From contig CACFQR010000001.1 in assembly GCA_902568465.1 (NCBI GenBank), forward strand, positions 1 through 64,000: a stretch of DNA of 64,000 nucleotides, read 5' to 3'. This DNA comes from an uncultured Pelagibacteraceae bacterium. GTDB taxonomy: Bacteria > Pseudomonadota > Alphaproteobacteria > Pelagibacterales > Pelagibacteraceae. Positions 27,749-36,525 of the stretch are shown piece after piece (within the stretch, counting starts at the first letter, position 1; each line of letters starts with the position of its first letter). The notes below the pieces were generated by a model. The model did no database searches. It was given only the letters and a program-made list of their open reading frames with translations, and was not told the DNA's origin. A program made the translations under genes and the position numbers.

Positions 27749-28213
27749 TTAATATTTAACCTTATCTACTTTTTTATCCCATAATTCAAAAGCTTTTAAA
27801 GCCTCATCTCTCATCATTTGGGTCATTGGAATTTTTCTTTTATCAATATTTTTTTGTAGCTCCAAATAAATTAATGAGTCATCAAAATCAATTTTCCGTG
27901 CGTCGTCTCTAGTATTTGCATAGTATATTTCATTAATTCTTGCCCAATAAATTGCAGATAAACACATTGGACAAGGTTCTGCCGTTGAAAAAATTGTGCA
28001 TCCATCAAGGTTAAAATTATTTAACTTTTTGCATGCCTCGCGAATAGCAACAATTTCACCGTGTGCGGTTGGATCATTGGTAGAGGTAACCTTGTTTGAG
28101 CCTTCTGCAATAATTTTATCATTTTTAACAATTACTGCACCAAATGGACCGCCTCCACTTTTAACGCTGTCAATGGAAAGCTGTATTGCTCTCTTCATAA
28201 ATTCGTTTTTCAT
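27749..28213 (-). CDS. guaD: Guanine deaminase (CMP/dCMP deaminase fold)
   Basis: HGEIVAIREAC, STAEPCPMCLSAIYWARI. Confidence 0.87.
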   Translation of the reverse strand: MKNEFMKRAIQLSIDSVKSGGGPFGAVIVKNDKIIAEGSNKVTSTNDPTAHGEIVAIREACKKLNNFNLDGCTIFSTAEPCPMCLSAIYWARINEIYYANTRDDARKIDFDDSLIYLELQKNIDKRKIPMTQMMRDEALKAFELWDKKVDKVKY

Positions 28214-30510
28214 ATTCTGCTTTTTAAGTTTTTAATACTCATTAATATTTTTTCGGGAGTTGCGGGCGCATCAAGCTTAGGATTTATTTTATAACTTCCA
28301 ATAGATGCTATTGCATTTTTAATTGCAAAAAAAACTGACATTGCATTCATTAAAGGAGGTTCTCCAGTTGTTTTTGATTTATTTATCACATTTTCAATAT
28401 TTTTACCTCTTTTAAAAATTTCTGCATTGAATCTTTCTGGCATATCACTAACAGCAGGAATTTTATAAGTCGATGGTGAGTGAGTGGTAATTTGACCATT
28501 ATTTTTCCAATTAACTTCTTCACAGCCAAGCCATCCTGCTCCTTGTACAAATCCCCCTTCTATTTGTCCCATTTCAATAGCTGGATTAATAGCTTTGCCC
28601 GCGTCATGTAATATATCTGCACGTAATATCTTATTTTCGCCAGTTAATGTGTCAATTATAACCTCACTAACCGCAGCGCTATAACAAAAATAAAGAAATG
28701 GTCTTCCCTTAAAAGTTTTCTTATCAAAATGTATTTTTGGCGTTGCATAAAAACCTGAAGAGGATAATGGAACTCTATTTAAGTAAGCTTCTTTAACAAG
28801 TTTATCAAATCTAAAGCTTTTACCATTAAATTTTACTTTTCCATTTTCGTATATTCCTTCATTGGTTTTAATTTTGTATTTACGTTTAACATAAGCTGCT
28901 AAATTCATTTTAATTTTTGAAATTGCATTAAGAGTAGCTGCTCCATTAAGATCCGTTGTGCTTGAGGCAGCACTAGCGCTGGTATTAGGTACTTTATCTG
29001 TACGAGTAGCTGAGACTTTAATTTTATTAAATGGTAAACCTAATGAATGTGCTGCCAGCTGTGCAATTTTTGTGTGAACACCATTTCCCATTTCTACCCC
29101 TCCATGATTTATATGAACACTTCCGTCTTCAGAATAAATATGTACTAAGGCGCCCGCTTGATTTAAGTGCCAAGTAGTAAAACTTATACCAAACTTTACA
29201 GGAGTTAAGGAAATACCTTTTTTTAAATATTTGTTCTTTAAATTAAATTTTTTTATATTTAATTGTCTACTTTTATAATTTGAAGATTTTACAAGTTGAT
29301 CAAAAATTTCTTGGATAACATTATCCTCTATTTTCATATTATAATGGGTTATATTTTTTTTCCTCTTTTGATAAAAATTTCTTCTTCTTATTTCGGCAGA
29401 ATCTTTTTTGAGTGAAGTTGCAATATGATCTATAATATTTTCAATAGCCATCATGCCCTGATTTCCACCAAAACCTCTGAAAGCTGTATTTGAAGCTGTA
29501 TTAGTTTTACAAAGATAATTTTCTACCAATATATTTTCGAGATAATAAGCGTTATCAATATGTAGTAACGCCCTATCATTTATTGCTCCTGATAGATCGG
29601 GAGATATTCCACATCTTGATGCTAGTTTTAATTTTAAACCTTTAATAACTCCCAGCTCATCAAAACCTACCTCATATTCTGAGTAAAAGTCATGTCGCTT
29701 TCCTGTTATAATAATATCATCATCGCGATCCATTCTAAGTTTAACTGCGCGTTTAGTTTTTTTTGCAAGTAATGTACAAATTGCAGCAAATATAAATGAC
29801 TGAGTTTCAGTTCCACCAAATGAACCACCTAATCTCCTAGTTTCAACAGTAATGGTATTGCTTTTTTGGTTGAGCATCTTTGCTATGATTTGTTGAGTCT
29901 CACTTGGATGCTGCGTTCTAGAAAACACTTTAAAGTCATTATCTTCCTGGGGAATTACAAATGCAGATTGACCTTCAAGGGCAAAGTGCTCCTGCGAGCC
30001 TGTTGTAAAATTGCCTTTTAGGAGATGTGCAGAATTTTTTATAGCCTTAAGCGCTTCCCCTTTTTTAATTATTTTCTCTTTTAAAACATAAGATTTTTTT
30101 TTTAATGCTTCCTGAATACTCACAATTGGTTTAGATGTTTTGTAACTAATTTTTGCCCTTAATACCGCTTTTCTCGCAAGCTCTGTCGTTGTTGCTGCCA
30201 CTGCAAAAAGTGGCTGGCCATAATACTCAGGTTTCTTTGTAAATATTGGATCTCCATCGAATACTGGACCAACATCGTTTCTTCCAATTATATCATCAGC
30301 TGTGACAACAGCGATAACTCCCTCACTTTTTATTACTTCTTGAAGATTAATTTTTTTTATTATTGCGTTAGCTTTTTTACTACATCCAATGGCGCCATAC
30401 AAAGTTCCTGGTGGCTCCGGTATATCATCGGTATAGATAGCTGCACCACTAACGTGTTTTGCGGCACTTTCATGAGGTATTTTTTGACTAATAAAATTCT
30501 CTTTTTTCAT
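28210..30510 (-). CDS. xdhB: Xanthine dehydrogenase molybdopterin-binding subunit
   Basis: VSGAAIYTDDIPEPPGTLYG, EGQSAFV, RRLGGSFGGTETQ, FRGFGGNQGMMAIE, SASAASSTTDLNGAA, GQIEGGFVQGAGW. Confidence 0.92.
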   Translation of the reverse strand: MKKENFISQKIPHESAAKHVSGAAIYTDDIPEPPGTLYGAIGCSKKANAIIKKINLQEVIKSEGVIAVVTADDIIGRNDVGPVFDGDPIFTKKPEYYGQPLFAVAATTTELARKAVLRAKISYKTSKPIVSIQEALKKKSYVLKEKIIKKGEALKAIKNSAHLLKGNFTTGSQEHFALEGQSAFVIPQEDNDFKVFSRTQHPSETQQIIAKMLNQKSNTITVETRRLGGSFGGTETQSFIFAAICTLLAKKTKRAVKLRMDRDDDIIITGKRHDFYSEYEVGFDELGVIKGLKLKLASRCGISPDLSGAINDRALLHIDNAYYLENILVENYLCKTNTASNTAFRGFGGNQGMMAIENIIDHIATSLKKDSAEIRRRNFYQKRKKNITHYNMKIEDNVIQEIFDQLVKSSNYKSRQLNIKKFNLKNKYLKKGISLTPVKFGISFTTWHLNQAGALVHIYSEDGSVHINHGGVEMGNGVHTKIAQLAAHSLGLPFNKIKVSATRTDKVPNTSASAASSTTDLNGAATLNAISKIKMNLAAYVKRKYKIKTNEGIYENGKVKFNGKSFRFDKLVKEAYLNRVPLSSSGFYATPKIHFDKKTFKGRPFLYFCYSAAVSEVIIDTLTGENKILRADILHDAGKAINPAIEMGQIEGGFVQGAGWLGCEEVNWKNNGQITTHSPSTYKIPAVSDMPERFNAEIFKRGKNIENVINKSKTTGEPPLMNAMSVFFAIKNAIASIGSYKINPKLDAPATPEKILMSIKNLKSRI

Positions 30511-30511
30511 T

Positions 30512-31951
30512 TTAAAAATATACTCCTATTAATTTTTTTTGTTTTATTTCAACACAAAATTTTTCAAGTAAATTTTTTGCAACTTCCATACGATATAATC
30601 TACTAGCGCGCATATCACTTATCGGACTAAAATCCTTTTCTAAGGCTTTTTTTGCTTTTTCTATAATAGAATCTGTAACTACAGAATTTGAAAATATTTT
30701 CTCACAGTAAATTGCTCTTTTAGGTATTGCAGCCATACCTCCATAAGCAATCCTTACACTTTGAATTTTGTTTTTTACTATTTCCAAATTAAATGCTGCA
30801 CAAACGGATGAAATATCATCGTCAAAACGTTTTGAAATTTTGTATGCTTTAAATGTATTATCTTTGAATAAAGGTATTCTAATTGAATGAATGAATTGTC
30901 CTTTTTGTAACCTAGTCTTTCTGTAGCTTATAAAAAAATCATCAAGTGATATAATTTTAGTTTTTTTCAGATCTTGCAAAACTACTTTTCCATTTAGAGA
31001 CAACAATAATGGCAAACAATCACCTATGGGCGATGCGGTCGCAATATTTCCAGCTACTGTTGCAACATTTCGTATTTGTGTAGACCCATAACGTTTAAGA
31101 ATTTTTGTAAAATCTGGATAATATTTTTTAATATAATTTTCTAGTTCAATTAAAGGGGTTGAAGCGCCCACTTCAATATATTTATTATTGTTTTTTATAT
31201 AATTGAGCTCTCTGATTGAGTTCATGTAAACAATAGAATTAATATTTTTTCTCTCTTTAGTTACAATTAAAGATAAGTCTGTGCCTCCGCTAAGAAAATT
31301 TACATCAATATTTTTTTTAAGAATTTTTTTTAATTCAGTAATATATCGAGGAGCAAAATATTTTTTACCATCGCTATAAATCACTATGCTTTTGTTATTT
31401 ATTTTTTTTAACAATTTAATTGTGTTTTTTTTATTTTTTCTAAATTGGTCATTTTTATTTTTATTTTTTAAACTTTTCGCAGCCTTTATTATGGGTTGAT
31501 AGCCAGTGCAGCGACAAAGGTTGCCTGCTATAGAATCTTTTATTTCATCATTTTTGAATTTGGAATTTTTTTTAAACATTGAAAATAATGACATAACAAA
31601 TCCTGGTGTGCAGAAACCACATTGTGATCCATGATAGTTAACCATAGCCTGCTGAACTGGATGGAGGTGGCCTTCTTTTGAAATAAGATCTTCAACAAGT
31701 ATAAGTTGTTTTCCTTGTAAAGTTGGCAGAAAAGTTATGCAAGAATTTATAGCTTGATAATTTATTTCATTATTTTTTAACTCACCTAATACAACTGTAC
31801 ATGCTCCACAACCACCTTCTGCACAACCTTCTTTAGTGCCGGTTTTTTTTAATTTCGTTCTTATATAATTTAATAAAGTTTCGTTTGAGTCAGGATTTTT
31901 TATTGTAAAAATTTTTTCTTGGTAAATAAAATCAATATTATCGGAAGACAT
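30512..31951 (-). CDS. xdhA: Xanthine dehydrogenase small subunit (2Fe-2S and FAD domains)
   Basis: GTKEGCAEGGCGACTVV, CGFCTPGFVMS, IAGNLCRCTGYQPI, VAGNIATASPIGD. Confidence 0.92.
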   Translation of the reverse strand: MSSDNIDFIYQEKIFTIKNPDSNETLLNYIRTKLKKTGTKEGCAEGGCGACTVVLGELKNNEINYQAINSCITFLPTLQGKQLILVEDLISKEGHLHPVQQAMVNYHGSQCGFCTPGFVMSLFSMFKKNSKFKNDEIKDSIAGNLCRCTGYQPIIKAAKSLKNKNKNDQFRKNKKNTIKLLKKINNKSIVIYSDGKKYFAPRYITELKKILKKNIDVNFLSGGTDLSLIVTKERKNINSIVYMNSIRELNYIKNNNKYIEVGASTPLIELENYIKKYYPDFTKILKRYGSTQIRNVATVAGNIATASPIGDCLPLLLSLNGKVVLQDLKKTKIISLDDFFISYRKTRLQKGQFIHSIRIPLFKDNTFKAYKISKRFDDDISSVCAAFNLEIVKNKIQSVRIAYGGMAAIPKRAIYCEKIFSNSVVTDSIIEKAKKALEKDFSPISDMRASRLYRMEVAKNLLEKFCVEIKQKKLIGVYF

Positions 31952-32298
31952 TAACTTCCTCTATATGTCGAATAACTCCATGGACTCACAAGTAACGGTA
32001 CATGATAATGTTCGGATGGTTCAGAAATTCCAAATTGAATTACAACTTCATCTAAAAAAGGTATTGTCGGTAAAGCTGTTAAGTTTTTAAAATAATCACC
32101 AACAAAAAAAACAAGTTCATATTTACCTTTTTTAAAACTATCTCCTTCTAACAAAGGTTTGTCTGAACGACCATTACTATTTAATATAATAGAGTTAAGT
32201 TTTTCTTTTTTGCCTGAAATATAATAAACTTCTACTTTAACGCCCTTAGCGGGTTTTCCTGAAAAAGTATCAAGGCAATGGGTAGTTAATTTTGTCAT
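31951..32298 (-). CDS. hiuH: 5-hydroxyisourate hydrolase (transthyretin-like)
   Basis: LTTHCLDTFSGKPAKGV, HYHVPLLVSPWSYSTYRGS C-terminus. Confidence 0.93.
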   Translation of the reverse strand: MTKLTTHCLDTFSGKPAKGVKVEVYYISGKKEKLNSIILNSNGRSDKPLLEGDSFKKGKYELVFFVGDYFKNLTALPTIPFLDEVVIQFGISEPSEHYHVPLLVSPWSYSTYRGS

Positions 32299-32323
32299 AA
32301 GATATTATATAAACTAAATAAAT

Positions 32324-32827
32324 ATGATCAATAAAATTAATAAATTACCTGAAAGTGAATTTATTAAAGTTTTCGCTAATATATTCGAAAACGCAACATG
32401 GGTTGCGGAAGAACTGTACAAACAAAAACCTTTTAGGCATTTTGAAGAATTATCTTCGAAAATGTTGAATATTTTTGAAATGGCTTCAAAAGAAAAAAAA
32501 TTAAAAGTTCTGAATGACCATCCAGATCTAGGAGGCAAAACAAAAATAAGTTCTTTAACAGAAGATTCACAAAAAGAACAAAAAAATGCTGGTTTAGATC
32601 AGTGCACAAAGGAAGAATTCGATGAATTTAAAAAACTAAACGAAGATTATAAAAAATTTGGCTTTCCTTTTATTTTAGCTGTGAAAGGTAAAAATAAAAT
32701 AGAAATTTTAAATGCATTCCGAAAAAGAATTAATTCAGAACCAAAATCTGAGTTTGAAGAGGCTATAAAGCAAGTTAAAAAAATAGCTAGTATGCGTTTA
32801 GAAAATTTAAATAGTAAAAATATTTAA
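32324..32827 (+). CDS. uraD: 2-oxo-4-hydroxy-4-carboxy-5-ureidoimidazoline (OHCU) decarboxylase
   Basis: NDHPDLGGKT, LNEDYKKFGFPFILAVKG, FRKRINSEPKSEFEEAI. Confidence 0.92.
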   Translation: MINKINKLPESEFIKVFANIFENATWVAEELYKQKPFRHFEELSSKMLNIFEMASKEKKLKVLNDHPDLGGKTKISSLTEDSQKEQKNAGLDQCTKEEFDEFKKLNEDYKKFGFPFILAVKGKNKIEILNAFRKRINSEPKSEFEEAIKQVKKIASMRLENLNSKNI

Positions 32828-33450
32828 TACTCAACATCTGTGGGATCAATTGATCTCCACATATACCATGTAAATACTGTTCTATAACCATAGTGAATTT
32901 TAGAAATTTTTTCTAAAAATTTTTTACTTGGAGGGTATGCTGTTTTATAATTTTTAGATATTGCTCTTAATAAACCTATATCTTTTAATGGTAATATATT
33001 TGGTCTGTTTAAATTAAACATTAAAAACATTTCAGCACTCCAAACACCTAAGCCTTTCAATTGTGTAATATAATTAATTGCATCAATATCATTCATTGTT
33101 TTAAGTTTAGTTACATCAAAAGATTTGTTGATAAAGGCTTTTGCAATATTTTTTAAATATTTAATTTTTTGTCTAGACAATCCAGCGCTTTTTAGATTAC
33201 GTGAAGATATTTTATGTATTGTGTAAGGTGTAATATTTTTCTTACATTTTTTTTCAAATTTAGTCCAAATTGAATCTGCTGCTATGGTACTAATCTGTTG
33301 TCCTACTATAGTACGACACAAAGAAAAAAAAGGTTTATTTTTTGTAGTCAAAAATCCTTTGCTATATTTTTTCATTATTTTTCTTAGGACAACATCTTTT
33401 TTAGATAATACTCTTTTTGCTTTATTCCAATAAGCCGGTGGTTTTTTCAT
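32824..33450 (-). CDS. DNA-3-methyladenine glycosylase II-like (HhH-GPD)
   Basis: RTIVGQQISTIAADSIW, LKGLGVWSAEMFLMF, LPLKDIGL. Confidence 0.87.
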   Translation of the reverse strand: MKKPPAYWNKAKRVLSKKDVVLRKIMKKYSKGFLTTKNKPFFSLCRTIVGQQISTIAADSIWTKFEKKCKKNITPYTIHKISSRNLKSAGLSRQKIKYLKNIAKAFINKSFDVTKLKTMNDIDAINYITQLKGLGVWSAEMFLMFNLNRPNILPLKDIGLLRAISKNYKTAYPPSKKFLEKISKIHYGYRTVFTWYMWRSIDPTDVEY

Positions 33451-34364
33451 TGTTGTCTAGGCAAGGTGATAGGTTTTTTTAATTGGTGTTCTCTTATAAA
33501 TATAATGGCAGAAGAAATTATAATTAAACTCGCTCCAGACAAAGTATAAATTGATGGTATCTCATCAAAAAGATAGAATCCAAAAATTATTGCAAAAACG
33601 AGTGATAAATACTTTAATGGTGTTGTTAGAGAAACTTCTGCCAGTTGATAAGCTTTTGTGAGTAATAAATTTGCAATGCTTCCAAAAAATCCTATTAAAA
33701 TTAACAAGCCTAAATCATAACCTTTTGGAATTATCCATCCACCAAATGGTAAAGTAAAAAGTCCAAAAATAGCTGAGCAAAGTGAAAAATAAAAAGCGAT
33801 AAGATAAACTGGTTCGCCTACAAGAGTTAATTTACGAATAAATATAGAAACACCCGCAAAACCTAAAGTAAATATCACTGGATAAATATAATATAAATTT
33901 AAACTATCAAATCCTGGTTTGGAAATTATAAGAACTCCAATAAAACCAAGTCCTACTGCGATCCATCGTTTCGCACGTATTTTTTCACCCAAAAATAAAA
34001 TTGAAAATATTACTACCCAGATTGGTCCTGAAAATGCCATTGAGGTCACTTCTGCAAGTTCTAAATTTCTAAGTCCAACAAAAATAGCGTACATAGCTAT
34101 TGCACCCACAAATGATCTATAAAAATGTAGGCCTGCATATTTAGTTTTATAAAAATTTTTTAAACGTTCTTTGGGTATTAAAAAAAAAATAGGAATGAGA
34201 CCAAACAAGGCTCTGGAAAACATTACTTGGCCAACATCATATTCATATGTAATTTTTATTAAAACATCCATGAGCGAGAAAAATAAAACGCTTAAGATCA
34301 TGCATATTCCACCTAGGTGATTTTGATTTTTGATCATTTTGGTATTTTCATCTATATTTATCAT
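33447..34364 (-). CDS. DMT superfamily (EamA) transporter
   Basis: About 10 TM segments in two EamA repeats. Confidence 0.85.
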   Translation of the reverse strand: MINIDENTKMIKNQNHLGGICMILSVLFFSLMDVLIKITYEYDVGQVMFSRALFGLIPIFFLIPKERLKNFYKTKYAGLHFYRSFVGAIAMYAIFVGLRNLELAEVTSMAFSGPIWVVIFSILFLGEKIRAKRWIAVGLGFIGVLIISKPGFDSLNLYYIYPVIFTLGFAGVSIFIRKLTLVGEPVYLIAFYFSLCSAIFGLFTLPFGGWIIPKGYDLGLLILIGFFGSIANLLLTKAYQLAEVSLTTPLKYLSLVFAIIFGFYLFDEIPSIYTLSGASLIIISSAIIFIREHQLKKPITLPRQQ

Positions 34365-34378
34365 TAATTTAAAATATT

Positions 34379-34828
34379 ATGCAAAAATTTATAGGGGGCA
34401 TTGGTTGCTTTTGGGATGAAACAGAATATCAAGGTATTCCTGGTATTATTTCTACAGAATGTGGATATTGTGGTGGAAAGAATCCAAAAGTTACCTATGA
34501 ACAAGTTTGTGGCGGAGATACTGAACATATAGAGGTTGTTAAAGTTATATTTGATCCAAAAATAATTTCTTATGAAGACGTCACTAAATTATTCTTTAAA
34601 ATTCATGACCCAACAACTCTTAATCGTCAAGGTCCTAATGTAGGCTATCAATACCGATCAGAAATTTTTTATACTACTGAAGAAGAAAAAATAATTGCAC
34701 AAAAAGTATTAGATGAGGTTAATAAGAACCTAAATGGTAAAGTAGTCACAGTTATAAGAAAAGAAAAAAACTACTGTAAAGCTGAAGAGTACCATCAAAA
34801 ATATTTTGAAAAACGTAATAAAAGATGA
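34379..34828 (+). CDS. msrA: Peptide methionine sulfoxide reductase MsrA
   Basis: GGIGCFWDETEYQ, VTYEQVCGGDTEHIEVV, HDPTTLNRQGPNVGYQYRS. Confidence 0.93.
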   Translation: MQKFIGGIGCFWDETEYQGIPGIISTECGYCGGKNPKVTYEQVCGGDTEHIEVVKVIFDPKIISYEDVTKLFFKIHDPTTLNRQGPNVGYQYRSEIFYTTEEEKIIAQKVLDEVNKNLNGKVVTVIRKEKNYCKAEEYHQKYFEKRNKR

Positions 34829-35640
34829 CTTTAGTTTCTACAGATTGGCTAAGCGAAAATTTAAATAAAGTTAAGATTATTGATGCTTCCTGGCATTTGG
34901 TTAAAAATCGAAACGCAATTGAGGAATATAATAAAGAACATATAGAAAATGCAATTTTTTTTGATTTAGATAAAAGTTCTAGTCAAAAAAAGAGTTTGGC
35001 ACATGGCCATTTTTTACCAACAGCAAGCGATCACGAAAAAATTATTTCTGAAATGGGAATTTCTAATTCTGATAAAATAATTATTTATTGTTATAGTGAT
35101 TTAATTTCTAGTTGTCGTGCCTGGTTCCAATTTCTCTATTTTGGTCATGATCCAAAATTAGTATCAGTTCTAAATGGAGGAATGAAAAAATGGAAACTGG
35201 AAGGTAGAAAAATTACAAATTCTAAAACTAAAATAATTAAATCTAATTATAGAGCTAAAGAAAATAAAAATATGATTAAATTAAAATCTCAAATTGATGA
35301 AAATATAAAAAATCGTGAATTTACTATAGTAGACGGTAGAAGCAAAAATAGATTTTTGGGTAAAGAACCTGAACCAAGACCTGGAGTTAAAAGTGGTTCT
35401 ATTAAAGGATCTAAATCTATGCCATTAACTGAAATTGTTAATGTTAAGGATAATACGTTTCTGGATATAACAAAGTTAAGAGATATATTTAATACAAGTG
35501 ATATTACTAGTAATAAAATTGTAATGAGCTGTGGAAGTTCAGTAACAGCGGCAAGTCTAGCTCTTGCATATTCATTAATAAATGATGATTATATCCCAAA
35601 AATATATATTGGAAGCTGGACTGAATTTGGAAAAAAATAA
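34825..35640 (+). CDS. Sulfurtransferase (3-mercaptopyruvate sulfurtransferase/rhodanese)
   Basis: Two rhodanese domains; active-site CGSSVTAA. Confidence 0.87.
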   Translation: MTLVSTDWLSENLNKVKIIDASWHLVKNRNAIEEYNKEHIENAIFFDLDKSSSQKKSLAHGHFLPTASDHEKIISEMGISNSDKIIIYCYSDLISSCRAWFQFLYFGHDPKLVSVLNGGMKKWKLEGRKITNSKTKIIKSNYRAKENKNMIKLKSQIDENIKNREFTIVDGRSKNRFLGKEPEPRPGVKSGSIKGSKSMPLTEIVNVKDNTFLDITKLRDIFNTSDITSNKIVMSCGSSVTAASLALAYSLINDDYIPKIYIGSWTEFGKK

Positions 35641-36516
35641 ATGAAAAGATCAAAAAAAATAACTATTGGAATAATAACATTTTTTCTCGTCGTTACACTA
35701 ATAATTGTTGGTCGTTACGGGGTTGGACTTTACTTTAAAAAAAAATTTTCAAAGCGTCCCCCTCCTGGAGTTGTAGTTGAAATAGTTTCAAGTAAAATTT
35801 TTAAACAATCTTTAGAAAGTTATTGTACCTCCTTAAGCAGTAAAACTACATCCTATAAAATTAAAAAAAACGAATTATTAGAACCAATTAATTTTAATAA
35901 GAAAGTAAATAAAGGAGATGTGATTGCAAAACTTGCTACGAAGACAATTATTGCTCCTTTTTCAGGTGTTATAGGTAAAAGAGGTATAAGCGGAAGTAGT
36001 TTAGGATCAGAAAATACTATTATTTTAACTTTAGATGACTCAAGAAAAGTTTTGTGTGATTTAAAAATTCCCGAAGTTTATGCCGCTGTACTAAAAAAAG
36101 ATCTTGAACTTAATGCTAAATTCTCAGCTTATAAAAATAAAATTTATAAAGGTAAAATCGCATCTGTAGCTTCACGTGTAGATGCGCAAACAAGATCAAT
36201 ATTAGCAAGGGCAAAAATTAACAATGACGAATCAGATATTATTCCAGGATCTCTTCTTGAAATTGAAATTTTTTATAATGAAAAAAATTCTTTAAGTGTA
36301 CCAGACACAAGTATCATGTATGAGGGAAGTAAAAAATTTATTTATAAAGTGACAGAAAACAACATCATTAAAAAGGCAGAAATAGAAACAGGAGTGCGTA
36401 ACTTGGGAAATCTTGAAGTTTTAGAAGGTCTAAATCAGGGTGATAAAGTCATTGCTGAGGGCCTAACCAAGGTAAGACCAGGAATGAAAGTAAAACCAAT
36501 TATTAAATCAGAGTAA
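35641..36516 (+). CDS. RND efflux periplasmic adaptor (HlyD/AcrA family), apparently hairpin-less
   Basis: Lipoyl halves VNKGDVIAKL and TIIAPFSGVIGKR almost contiguous; beta-barrel segment; next to RND pump. Confidence 0.8.
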   Translation: MKRSKKITIGIITFFLVVTLIIVGRYGVGLYFKKKFSKRPPPGVVVEIVSSKIFKQSLESYCTSLSSKTTSYKIKKNELLEPINFNKKVNKGDVIAKLATKTIIAPFSGVIGKRGISGSSLGSENTIILTLDDSRKVLCDLKIPEVYAAVLKKDLELNAKFSAYKNKIYKGKIASVASRVDAQTRSILARAKINNDESDIIPGSLLEIEIFYNEKNSLSVPDTSIMYEGSKKFIYKVTENNIIKKAEIETGVRNLGNLEVLEGLNQGDKVIAEGLTKVRPGMKVKPIIKSE

Positions 36517-36525
36517 AAATTATCT

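Noticed and set aside
31951-32330. 25-bp divergent spacer between hiuH and uraD as a special bidirectional regulator
   Set aside because: Short divergent spacers are common in this compact genome; no palindrome or operator-like motif evident
34825-35640. Sulfurtransferase CGSS active site as an inactive variant
   Set aside because: Catalytic Cys is present and CGS(G/S)VTA-type loops are within expected family variation
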